64,000 bases of DNA. It comes from Morella rubra. Taxonomy: Eukaryota > Streptophyta > Magnoliopsida > Fagales > Myricaceae. The notes under the pieces are model-generated. The model searched no databases, was not told where the DNA came from, and saw nothing but the letters and a program-made list of their open reading frames with translations. Position 1 is the stretch's first letter; every line of letters begins with the position of its first letter. The position numbers and the translations under genes were made by a program. Location of the stretch: assembly GCA_003952965.2 (NCBI GenBank), contig CM025855.1:25779745-25843744 (forward strand), read 5' to 3'. Below are positions 35,028 through 45,599 of this stretch, in pieces.

Positions 35028-37168
35028 ATGGAAAAGACTCCAACAAGTACCCCAGATAATGAGACTCCCAAGAATGTGATTAATATTAAAGATGAGTTGG
35101 AGGGTGCATATTGATCTTGATGATGATAACCCTAATATTGATACTGCCCCTATTCGACCTTTTGCTAAATGGAAAGAGTATAGAGATTCTTCATTAGTAT
35201 GAGAACATTTTACAAAGGTTGAGGGTTTGCCTGCTCATTCACCAAAAGTTGAATGTAACTATTGTGGGAAACAATATTATTGTCATTCTAAGAGAAATGG
35301 AACTTTATCAATGATAACCCACTTGGAGAATCAATGTAAAAAATACCCTTATCGGTTTGGGGTGGCTGATAAAAATCAGCCCACATTGAGCTTTGATAAG
35401 AAACCTGAGGGGGAAGGAAATAGTTCTAGTTCTATGATCATGCATAGGTATAATGCTGAGGACCTTCGACAAGCAATTGCTGAGTTTGTTATTGGTGATG
35501 AACACCCATTTAGAGTTGTTGAGGGTCGTTGGTTTAGGAGGCTTTTGAAGAAGTTTGAACCTAGATTTCAGATGTCATCTCGTATAACGGTTGCTAGGGA
35601 TTGTTTCAAGATCTACAATGTAGAGAAAGCAAAGTTGAAAAATCTTTGAAGTCACTTTCTAGTAGAGTTTGTCTCACTACCGACACTTGGACTTCTAATC
35701 AGAACTTGAATTATATGTCTCTCACTGCACACTTCATTGATGATGATTGGAAATTGCACAAAGAATTATCAACTTTTGTTTGGTTGCTAATCATAAAGGA
35801 GATACACTTGGGATGAATATTGAGGCGTGTCTTCTTGAGTGGGGTATTGCTAGTAAGATTTTTACTGTCACGGTTGATAATGCCTCTTCAAATGATGTTG
35901 CACTTTAATTTTTGAAGAGGCGCTTGAAACCCAACATCGCCCTTGATGGAAAATTTCTACATATGAGGTGTTGTGCCCATATTTTGAACTCTGTAGTTAA
36001 TGAGGGATTGAAAGAATATGATGAGTCTATCATAAGGGTGCACAATGCAGTGAGGTATGTGAGATCTTCTCCAGCTAGGATGGATAGGTTTAAGAGATGT
36101 GCTGAAAAAGATAACATAGAATGTAAGGCTATGTTGTGTCTTGATGTTGCCACAAGATGGAATTCTACTTATCTGATGTTGGAGAAAGCAGAGAAATATG
36201 AAAAGGTCTTTGACCGGCTCCATGATGAGGATCCTCTATACAAGAATACTTTACTAAAGGTACCAATGAGTCACTGCATTTGGGACCTCCTAAAATGTTG
36301 GATTGGGAGAAAGTTAGGATATTTGTTCAATTTTTGGAGTTGTTTTATGAGGCTACTATACAGTTTTCAGGATCTTCATATGTGACTGCAAATATCTACT
36401 TTCAAGAGATTTGTATTATCCAAGAGAATATTTGTGACTTGTGTGAAAGTGGTAATCATATTTTGAAAAATATGGCAACGAGTATAAAGAGAAAATATGA
36501 TAAGTATTGGGGGATCTCTTCAAAATGAATATGTTGTTGTTTATTGTTGTGGTGCTTGATCCAAGGTATAAGCTGACTACTTTAGAGCTTTGGTTCAAGC
36601 AAAACTATCCAACTAATGAGGGGGATGTAATGTTCGCCTTTATGAAAAATGTGTTTGACTGGTTGTGTGTGTGGAGTATACTGATAAGTTTGGTACTGTT
36701 GAACCAACACCTCAAGCTTCTCGTCCTACGCATAAGGTTTGGGAGGGTAATCAAACTCGCCAATTAAAGTTGGCTCGCATCCTTGAAAGGCTTGAAGAGT
36801 CTACATCTACGGGTGATGGCAAATCAGAGGTGGAACAGTATTTGACTGATGGTCGTGAGGCAAGAACTGAGGAATTCAATATTTTACAGTGGTAGAAGTC
36901 CAATGCATCTAAGTATCCTATTCTTGCTCGCATGGCTCAGGATGTTATGGCCATCCCAATTTCTACAGTATCTTCAGAGTCCGCTTTTAGCACCGGAAGA
37001 CATGTTCTAGACCCTTATCGGAGTTCATTGGCTCCTCGAACAGTGGAGGCCCTCATATGTGCACAAAATTGGATAAAGGAAGACTCTATTGCTGAGTCTA
37101 TTGCTGATTATGAGTTAGTAGAAAATGTAGAGAAATATGAAGAAGAAGTAGGTATTTTCATTATCTGA
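35028..37168 (+). pseudogene. hAT transposase (BED finger, RNase H-like core, dimerisation domain), broken
   Basis: Starts ATG GAA AAG ACT CCA. The BED zinc finger is readable around 35150-35340 (CNYCGKQY, then HLENQC), with a TGA where the BED-domain Trp is expected (about 35202). The catalytic region shows LTTDTWTSN (about 35675) and TVDNASSND (about 35870), then RCCAHILNSVVNEGLKEYD and ATRWNSTYLML. The C-terminal hAT dimerisation domain is clear at about 36930-37080 (AIPISTVSSESAFSTGRHVL). It ends at 37168. Frameshifts near 35100, 35640, 35790 and 36270 and stops near 35908 and 36893 disable it. It belongs to the ZBED/RICESLEEPER-like branch of plant hATs. Confidence 0.88.
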
Positions 37169-37641
37169 TCAATTATAATTTATTTTAATCACAATTTATA
37201 TTTATGTATACTTAACTTGCTTTGATTTGTTATTTGTTTTCAACAGTGGAGATCCTTGGCCATCCGAGAAGGGCCCAGTTGACGATTAAATGTAATGGAA
37301 GTTGGAATATTTGAAGCAGCTTGTTCTAATTTTAATTTGTTTGGTTGTTAATTGTTAAATTGTAACTTGCTAAGGCTGGATGTTAAATAGCCCCTTTATT
37401 TTTCTTGCTATTGTTTTTCGGTAGTTGATACTTGTTAGGGCTGGATGTTAAATAGCCCTTTTTTTTTCTTTTTTTTGTGTTTTTGTTAATTGTTATTTAT
37501 TAGGACCCATGCATAGGCACAAAAACTGAAAAAAGCATAAAAATTGAATTATACGTCTTAAATCGTGAAATATATGAAAAAAGTGGTAAATTTGGGCCAC
37601 CGAATGGGCTGAACAAATAAAGATTTGGGCTTTAAAAAAAA

Positions 37642-39030
37642 GGCTTAATATACACGAGTGTCCCTGGGGTTTAGTGTTTTCTCAGAAATACCACTAGGGT
37701 AATTTTTGTTGTCCCGCCACCCCTATGGTATACCCATTTTCCCGTTATACCCCTCCAGCAATATTCTGTCTATTTTTGGACGAAAATTGATACGTAGACC
37801 TAGTGACCACGTCACATCCAATTAAAATGTAACACGTGTTCGTAACTGCTGACTGGACAAAATTCTTTTTCCACCTCCATATCCACATCACTCCTCTCCA
37901 TGGAAGTTTACCGAAATGCCCCTAAAATCCACATCACCTAAGAAAACAGGTTCTCCAAAGATCGAACAGCCCCATTCATGACCCGAAATACAGATTTCCT
38001 CATGTTTTTTCTCAGTTTTCCTTCCACTTTTTCTCTCTCATCCCACAAATCCATTATCATTTCCAAAAATAAGCCCCTGATTTAGTCCTATCTCAATCCT
38101 GTTGACCGAGGAAGAGAACCACCACAGCGATGTCTGCTCACCATCAGAAAACTCAAATCCAAAAACTTATATCTATAATAAAAGCGTGGAATTACAAAAA
38201 AAACAAAAAGGTGTGGAAAGGACAAAGAGATTTTGTCGTTTATCTCTCAAGAACCATTTACCTGGAAACAAACTTTGCATACAAAAAGGAAATACATTTG
38301 TGCTCAGAAAGCAAGAGCACTAACACGAATGCACGCAAAAACAAAACTATCGAATTAGTAGATACACACGCATGGGAAGAAAGGAACCAGCAAGCAGCCA
38401 GTACGTAGGAGGAAGATTCTCAGAGAATAGCACATGTAGGAGAGGGTTCACTTTCACCGGCAGCATCATCGCCGACTTTGACACCAGGCCAGTCTCGACA
38501 ATTGCAGCGCTGGCCTTCGGGGACTCGCTTGTAAACGGAAGCAACGTGACTTCCACAGCTGCCCCATGTGGTCTTGCCACAAGTCGCACCTCTACCGTCG
38601 CTGACAGATGACAACGGTGACCTTCGCTTGGGCATCAGACGTTTGCTCCTAGGGTTCTAGAAATGAATTTGGGGAAATCTGTATATCGAGTGGCGAATGG
38701 GGTTGTTCGATCTTTAGAGAACCTTTTTTCTTAGGTGATGTGGTTTTTAAGGGCATTTCGGTAAACTGCCATGGAGAGGAGTGATGTGGATATGGAGGTG
38801 GAAAAAAAATTCGTCCAGTCAGCAGTTACGAACACGTGTTGCATTTTAATTGGATGTGACGTGGTCACTTGGTCCACGTCATCAATTTCGTCCAAAAATA
38901 GACAGAATATTGCTAGAGGGGTATAACGGGAAAAAAGGGTATACCACAGGGGTGGCGGGGCAACAAAAATTACCTTAGGGGTATTTATGAGAAAAAATTA
39001 AACCCCAGGGGCACGCGTGTATATTAAGCC
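37642..39030. mobile_element. MULE-like element with long TIRs nested in the hAT
   Basis: GGCTTAATATACACG at 37642 is mirrored at 39030. The inverted arms match by eye for about 350 bp (to about 38005 and 38665) and share CCCCTGGGGTTTA-like, CCGTTATACCCCTC and CACATCACCTAAG blocks. Left flank TAAAAAAAA and right flank TAAAAAAAT form a 9-bp near-duplication, the length typical of Mutator-like elements, though A-rich. The roughly 660-bp core lacks transposase and includes a minus-strand Cys-rich coding fragment. Confidence 0.65.
38420..38635 (-). pseudogene. Small Cys-rich plant protein fragment inside the MULE-like element
   Basis: The 71-codon frame has a core TCGKTTWGSCGSHVASVYKR, then CNCRDWPG. 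I recall this pattern (CGKTTWxGCGxHVxxV..P.G..C.CRxWPG) from a family of small uncharacterised plant proteins with paired Cys motifs, possibly metal-binding. Its biochemical role is unknown to me. The frame opens MPKRRSPLSS and closes soon after WPGVKVGDD. It sits between the long TIRs of 37642-39030, so it may be a Pack-MULE cargo. The family match is from memory and needs a search. Confidence 0.5.
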
Positions 39031-39264
39031 TAAAAAAATAAAATGAATTTGGGCCACGAACTTGGCTTAAAAAAAAAAAAAGTAAATTTTGGGCCCAGCA
39101 CCAACCGATCCGGGCCGACCCCCGAACTTGGTTGGCCCGACCGGTTCTCCCAACCAAAGGTTCGGCCATCTGTTGGGAAATTACGAAAACCGAACCAGTC
39201 GGTTCGGCCCATTGTTTAGTCCCAAAACCGAACTGACTGGTCAGTTTTTAGCCCTGGTAAAAAC

Positions 39265-39772
39265 ACTTTGCACCCTCTATCGAATTAGACGTAATTGAAT
39301 TTTTTTTTTTTTTAGAAAATTGGTAGTTTAGTCCTTAGTTTTTACCACCTTTTATTTTTTAGTCCTTCATTTTTGAATTTCAAAATTTTGATCCCTTAAT
39401 TTTCTTTTTGATAAAATTATCCTTCCGTCCATTTTCTTAACGATAGCACCACCTTAGCATCCAAGTAAGTGGCCAATGAATCACTCAATAGATTAGCCTC
39501 CGCCTTCTTAAAGGAATTAATGCACCAAACCCAAGGAGCGAAACTCGCATCGACTACATCGTCTTCTCCAACCTCACCCCACTAGTCCAAAAAAACAATC
39601 AAAACGTTGAAGTTTGAGTTGCGTAAATAATTACTAGGTTTGTAAGCTCGACCAAATCATGAGAACCATTTGCTCATTAGCTTTCATCCATTGGGAAGCC
39701 ATACTTGCTCTTTACAAGAACCCCTTCTTTTCCCTCATTCCGTGTATATATAATATATTCCCTTCTCCCTTG
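39265..39772. other. Spacer right of the hAT element, no gene
   Basis: Opens with the right half of the MITE-family repeat hit by the hAT (ACTTTGCACCCTCTATCGAA). The rest is AT-rich with a T-run at 39301-39313. Nothing else is identified. Confidence 0.4.
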
Positions 39773-40165
39773 CCCCAGAGCTTCACACCCTCCATTGACA
39801 CCTCGCAATGGCCGATCCTCCTGAAGAACTACAACTGCCTAAATGTGTGACTTGGATACTGCACTTCTCTTCCCTGAGGATTCTCCCCACTCAAACGCCC
39901 TCTCAACCAATACATCAATTATGGTGTTCTTGACCTTGATAAACCTGCCAACCCATCTTCCCATGAGGTCGTGGCTTGGATCAAACGGATCCTCAAGGTC
40001 GAAAAAACTAATCACAGTGATACTTTGGATCCCAAAGTCATTGCGAACCTGATTGTTTGTATTGATCGAGCCACTAGGCTCGTGAAGTCACAGCAAGGTG
40101 CTAGGAAAGTGCATCTGTGTTGCTAGGTTTCATTCTGTCATGCCCCATGTGTCTAAGGATATATA
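39773..40165 (+). pseudogene. CBF5: Dyskerin / CBF5 (NAP57) pseudogene fragment
   Basis: One frame from 39773 reads PQSFTPSIDTSQWPILLKNY, then stops interspersed with recognisable sequence, then [50 protein letters not shown] and SQQGA. This is the conserved N-terminal and TruB-domain start of dyskerin, the H/ACA snoRNP pseudouridine synthase. A frameshift near 40110 moves the match to [14 protein letters not shown], ending near 40165. Stops: TGA at 39847 and in PLP(TGA)GFSP. The catalytic Asp motif (usually GHSGTLDPKV) reads [10 protein letters not shown]. About 130 of roughly 560 codons remain. Plant CBF5 is, to my knowledge, intronless, so lack of introns does not prove retroposition. Confidence 0.85.
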
Positions 40166-40592
40166 CTCATGAACTCCGAATATGTAGCTCTTTCCCCAAG
40201 TGAGAACTGCCATTTACTTTGCTCTTTCGACCATTTTTTGTACATTGCTGGGTTGGTTGTACATGAGCTGCGTCTGGGCTTCCCTACTTTCAATTTTCCA
40301 TAGTAAGCTACCACTTGATCTCTCGCATCTCGTTTACCTTCTTATTCTTCTTCTTCATTTTCTTTGAAATATAACAGAGTAGAGCTGATACATTTTTTGC
40401 CAGGATAGTATCTTCTATCAAGTTATATTCGCTTCATTTCGGTATGTATATTGCAAGTACTATTTCATCTACTGTATATGTGTTAGATAACATACTATGT
40501 TATCGGTACTCCAATAGGTAACTTTTACCAGATTAGTGTCGTCTTGTCCCACACAACTTATGTTTTTGCATGATCAAAGGACGCAACCAACA
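40166..40592. other. Spacer before the + strand copia LTR, nothing recognised
   Basis: AT-rich and non-coding. A weak dyskerin-like trace (VHELRLG near 40260, compare HMQELRRVRSG) might extend the pseudogene but is too short to claim. Confidence 0.35.
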
Positions 40593-43500
40593 TGTTGAGA
40601 TATATTACCATATATTACCATATATCTCATTACTTGGGCATCACTCTTGAGTAATCCCCGAGCTTAGCAATTAGACGATTCTAATTGATTCTTTCCATTT
40701 TGTAATTATTCTGTAATTATTTATTCATTTTCTTCTTTGGCCTCTTCTCCTATAAATAGGCTAGTTCTTGTACAATTCTATACAAATTGAAATACACAAA
40801 ATTCTCTCAAATTCTTCTGCTTGCATTCTTTCTACATGGTATCAAAGCCACCAAAATTCTAGTGCCCTTCTTAGACTCCTTCCTTGTGAGAAATTCCAGT
40901 TCCTATGTTTTTCTCTTGTCCCTCACTGTCCCACCGCTGGCCTTACCTTTTTGGAGCACTTCAAAGATAGCTCATGTCGAACTACCATCACAACAGTGTT
41001 CGTCCATCAACGTTGTTCGGTTTGGTAGAATTTCACGTCAATCCTCTGTCGCATGCACCTCCACACGTCGCCACAATATTCTGTGAAGATTTTCTGTGCC
41101 GCTCCGCGCGCCTACAGGTTTGGTCCTGTCTCTTGTTAGGTCAGCATATTAGGTCTTCTCTTTGGGCCTTGTCTTTGGACTTTTCTATTTTGGATTCCCT
41201 ATTTGGACTTTCTTACTCCCACCCAGCCCAGTTTAGCTCCACCTCAACTGCCACATCCCCAGTGACGTGTCACATTGCCTTTTGGTTGACTTTGACTGTT
41301 GCCTTTTGGTTGGCTTTTCGATCTGCTTATTTTCTTGGACCATCGGCTATGTCTTCCTAAAATGATGTCACTCAGCCTCTGGAGACCATTTTGGATGGGA
41401 CAAATTACAATCTCTGAGCTTCAACTATGATGATTTTTCTTAAAGGGAGGAAACTTTGGCACTATGTATCTGGGGCTTTTCCTCAACCTGAAAAGCTTTT
41501 ATCAGAGATTGCTATAGGCTATGCCAATCACTTGGAGGAATGGGAAAGCATTCCATGCGAAATTCTATCTTGGTTCATCAACACTTCAGTTCCTTCCATT
41601 CACAGCTTTCTTTCGAAACTTGGCAATGCAAAGGCTGCGTGGGACTTGTTGGCGAACCACTACAGCTGTACCAATGATGCATCACTTCAGTTTCAACTTG
41701 AGACAAAACTTTACCAGCTGCGTCAGGAACAGGTCAGTCTATCGCTGTTTTTTATTCTCAAGTCACTAATCTTTGGGATCAATTGGCTTTTTGCTCAGTA
41801 TCGTGACCATAGGAAGTTCTTGCACTTCATGATGGCTCTCCAAGATGCTTTTGAATATACTCAAGCATCTCTGCTTCATTGTACCCCACTTCCTACTATG
41901 GACATTGTAGTTGCTGAGTTAATTTCTGAGGAGAATCGTCGTTCTACGATGCGGATACAGTCCACAGATCACCTTGTTATGGCTGCTGCTTCTGGATCCT
42001 CTTCCACTCGTTCTGCACCACAGCCTCATTCATCTTCTAAAAAGGTTTTCTGTAACTACTGCAAAGAAGTTGGTCATGTGATCAAAGATTGTTTGAAGTT
42101 ACAAAGGAAACAGGCTCACGCCTCTCGAGACCCTCTCCAAGCAGACTGCTTATTTGAGTTGGATCACTTGCATCTCCCTTCTCCAGTATCTCCCTATATT
42201 GCTGTTATCACCACCTCCTCCAGTCTTTAGCACTCTCGTCTTGGTCATACTTCGGTGCCCTACATTCAGTTGTTAGCATCTAGTGGTCATCTTGGATCTG
42301 TCAATTTTGTTGAGTTTGATTGTATTTCTTGTCAATTAGGCAAACAAACACATTTACCTTTTAATACTAGTGACTCGTTTTCCTCTGCTCCCTTTGATCT
42401 TGTTCATTCTGATATTTGGGGTCCCGCTCCGATCTCCACTAAAGGGGGATCACGCTATTTTGTCATATTTGTTTATGATTATTCTTGTTATACATGGATT
42501 TATCTTTTACATACCGTTCTGAATTATTTGACATTTATAAAAAAAAAAAAAATTCACAAAATGGTGCAAACACAATTTTCTCGTACCATCAAAATCTTTC
42601 GTTCTGATAATACTATGGAACATTATGAGAAATCTTTCCTTGAGTTTTAACAGCAAAATGACACACTTCCATCAGTGTCCTCCTGTCTGTTGCCCATTTT
42701 CACATACCCATCTGTTGTTTTGTTTCCCGAGTCTACTAACCCTTTTTCAAGTGAGGCTAGCTCTTCAAGCGATCCATCTTCTGCTCCTTCCAATGATGTT
42801 GCCACGCCTGTTGATCATCCTGAACCTTCCCTTGACCTCGCATCACTCCAGGATCCTCTATCCCCACCATCTACCCCTGCACCCCACCTCTCATCGACAC
42901 TTATCGTTCATCTCAGGTAAGAGCTCCTCCTGCACATTTACAAGATTATCATTGCTTTTTTGCCCTTGCCTCTCTCCAAAACCCTCGTACTTATTGTGAA
43001 GCTAGTTCTCATCCTGTTTGGAAAAAAGCTATGTCTGATGAATTAGATGCTCTTATCGAAACACACACTTGGGAATGGTGGATTTGCCTCTTGGAAAGTC
43101 TGTTGTAAGATGTACGTGGGTTTACAAGATTAAGACTCGAGCAGATGGATCTATTGAACGACACAAAGCTCGTCTTGTTGCGAAGGGCTTCACTCCGGAG
43201 TACGGTGTTGATTATGAGGAAACTTTTGCTCCTGTTACTAAACTTACCTCTGTTAGATCTTTGATTGTCGTTGCTGCAGTTCATCACTGGTCGTTATTTC
43301 AGATGGACGTCAAAAATGCTTTTATCAATGGTGATCTTACTGAGGAAGTTTATATGTAGCGTCCTCCCGGCTATGAGCACCCTCCCCACCAAGTTTGTTG
43401 CCTTCGTCGTGCTCTTTACGATCTTAAGCAAGCTCCACATGCTTGGCTTGCCAAGTTTAGCTCTGTGGTCGTACAACAGGGATTTACACTCAGTTCTTAT

Positions 43501-44467
43501 GACTCTGCTTTATTCATCCAAAAAATTGTTGCCGGGACTATTCTTCTACTACTCTATGTCAATGATATGATTATCACTGGTGATGACACTATTGGAATTC
43601 GTGGTCTTAGGATTTTCTTGGTCAGCATTTTGAGATGAAGGACTTAGGTATTCCTAACTATTTTCTTGGCATTGAAATCACCACTTCTGTTGATGGTTAT
43701 TACCTTTCTCAAGCCAAATATGCTTCAGTCCTTATTTCTAAGGTCGGCCTAACTAAAAGTAAGACAGCCAGTACTCCATTAAAGTATAATGCTTGTTTGA
43801 ACCTCACTGATGGTGTGCTTTTGTCTGATGCTACTCTCTACAAACAATTGGTTGGTAGTCTTATCTATCTTACCATTACACAGCCCGAGCTTGCCTATGT
43901 CGTTCACATGGTTAGTCAATTCATGCACTGCCTCGTTCTCCACATTATGTTGCCGTCCTTCGGATTCTTCACTATGTCAAGGGAACTCTATTTCATGGCC
44001 TCTATTTCTCATCTCACTCTTCTCTTGACCTCTGTGCCTATTCTGATGCGGATGGGTAGGTGATCCTACAGATCATCGTTCCACCACTGGCTACTACTTC
44101 TTACTAGGCTCTTCTCTCATTTCATGGTGGAGTAAGAAACAGACATCTGTTGCTCGTTCTACTACTGAGGCTGAGTATCGCATGCTTGCTGATGCTACTT
44201 CTGAGCTCCTATGGTTATGTGCCTACTGACTGACATGGATGCCCCTCAGCTCTCTAGTTCTCCCCTTCACTGTGACAATCAGAGTGCTATTCAGATTGCC
44301 CATAATGATGTTTTTCATGAGCGTACTAAGCATATCGAGATTGATTGCCACTTCATCCAGCAACATTTGATCGATGGCACTCTTCACTTACGAGCTGTTA
44401 CTTTTGCCGATCAGCTTGCTGACATCTTCACGAAGTCTCATCCCCCTGGACATCTCAGTGATCTCAT
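40593..44467 (+). mobile_element. Ty1/copia retrotransposon, + strand, truncated at its 3' end
   Basis: 5' LTR 40593-40836 (TGTTGAGATATATT...CTTTCTACA, 244 bp) with CTATAAATAGGC as a TATA box near 40750. The tRNA-iMet-type primer site TGGTATCAAAGC follows at 40837-40848. A degenerate gag-pol extends to about 44465. Instead of a polypurine tract and 3' LTR, the sequence passes directly at 44468 into the 3' LTR of the opposite-strand copia element. A deletion therefore accompanied or followed that insertion. Confidence 0.75.
41350..44467 (+). pseudogene. copia gag-pol polyprotein of the + strand element, degenerate
   Basis: Gag: 41350-42230, including the zinc knuckle CNYCKEVGHVIKDC (about 42050). 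A protease is not recognisable; gag runs into the integrase HHCC region (CISCQLGKQTHLPF at about 42325) and the start of its core (VHSDIWGPAP at about 42405). The rest of the integrase is missing. [22 protein letters not shown] and [13 protein letters not shown] (43110-43330), a TAG at 43357-43359, then the active-site box YVNDM where YVDDM is usual (about 43555). RNase H: ADWVGDP and ARSTTEAEYR, with CDNQSAI and HIEIDCHF near the end (44290-44350). Several frameshifts. Cannot be autonomous. Confidence 0.85.
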
Positions 44468-45599
44468 AAAACTCTTTTTCATTAAACCCACATTATATTC
44501 TATAATCCGAATTTATGGGCTTCTACATATAGTGATTATATCCATTAACATATCACAATTAACCTCCAAGATAATAAGATTGTTTTTGTGAAATTTCTTT
44601 TGCTAATAATTATATGCTTATTTATCCTTCACCATACTATATTCCATATGAGCTAATAGGACCGGAATAATATCACCGATTAAGTCCCTAGCTCATATAA
44701 TTCTTAATTCTCAGTCTGTACCTAGTTGGACTCCCAAAAAGTTCAAAAATAATTTTATAAAACCGTGAAAACACTTTTCACAAAATCTCACTGCGCAGCT
44801 TTTAAGTCTAACAATATACAAACATAATGAATATACTGCCTCATCAAGAGACTGGTGGATTCCATATTGAGCAATTATACAAATTCACTTACTATGCACA
44901 AAGCTCAATATTATCTGGAATATTTGATCTACAAAGATCATCACCAAATGACTCTAAAGCACAAGCACACAATAAGCAAATATGCATAACTCTCTCAGGT
45001 CTAAGGACAACATAAGCTAATTGTGCTTGAATATCATTCTCTACATCAGTGATTGTTTCCAGAAGGTATTCATATTTGATCCGGTTTAGTACATGTACTA
45101 TTACATTTCACTCACTCGTCTGTTTAAGGTCATCACCTCAATGACAGAGTCCATCATTCTATCTTATAGAGGCACAATGAGTGTAGACCTATTTATACAG
45201 TATCATGTATCTCGGTCTAGAACAAAGTGAGTCAACAAGGATCCGAAAAGTCATACTCCCGCCTCCGATTCATTAATCATTGGCCTGACTTTTCTACAAT
45301 GTTGCTCAACAATATGACATCTTATGTCATTGCAAAATATGACATCTTATGTCATTGCATGTACCCAAAATAATATACAAGTGATCAATCAATAACAATA
45401 ATTATCTATAATTATTCAAAATGATTGGTTTTGAGGGCATACATCTAACAATCTCCTCACTTGCACTCAGAACCAATCAGACATGTACTTGACACCCATA
45501 GACTCTAAATGCTTCTCAAACACTTTTCTGAGTCAACGGTTTAGTGAATGGCTTTCTAATGAGCCCTAGGTTCCACCGCCTGTGCTATAGCACCATTGT

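Larger units (their letters stand above)
30867..39264 (+). mobile_element. hAT transposon, 8.4 kb, with perfect 8-bp TSD and nested insertions
   Basis: GTAAAAAC at 30867-30874 and again at 39257-39264 is a perfect 8-bp target duplication, the length expected for hAT. The element proper is 30875-39256. Its ends are TAGGACTAAA on the left and, on the minus strand, CAGGGCTAAA on the right (8/10 match). Both subterminal regions are rich in GACTAAACAAT and CGGTTTGGG/GGGCCGA motifs. Inside are a broken hAT transposase (35028-37168), an Athila-type gypsy fragment (32265-35022) and a MULE-like element (37642-39030). 31000-32250 is non-coding with microsatellites, perhaps a 5' UTR and intron. Confidence 0.8.

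Noticed and set aside
45300..45360. Direct repeat ATGACATCTTATGTCATTGC(A) twice, considered as a CRISPR-like array
   Set aside because: Only two units inside a copia LTR in a plant nuclear genome; a local duplication.
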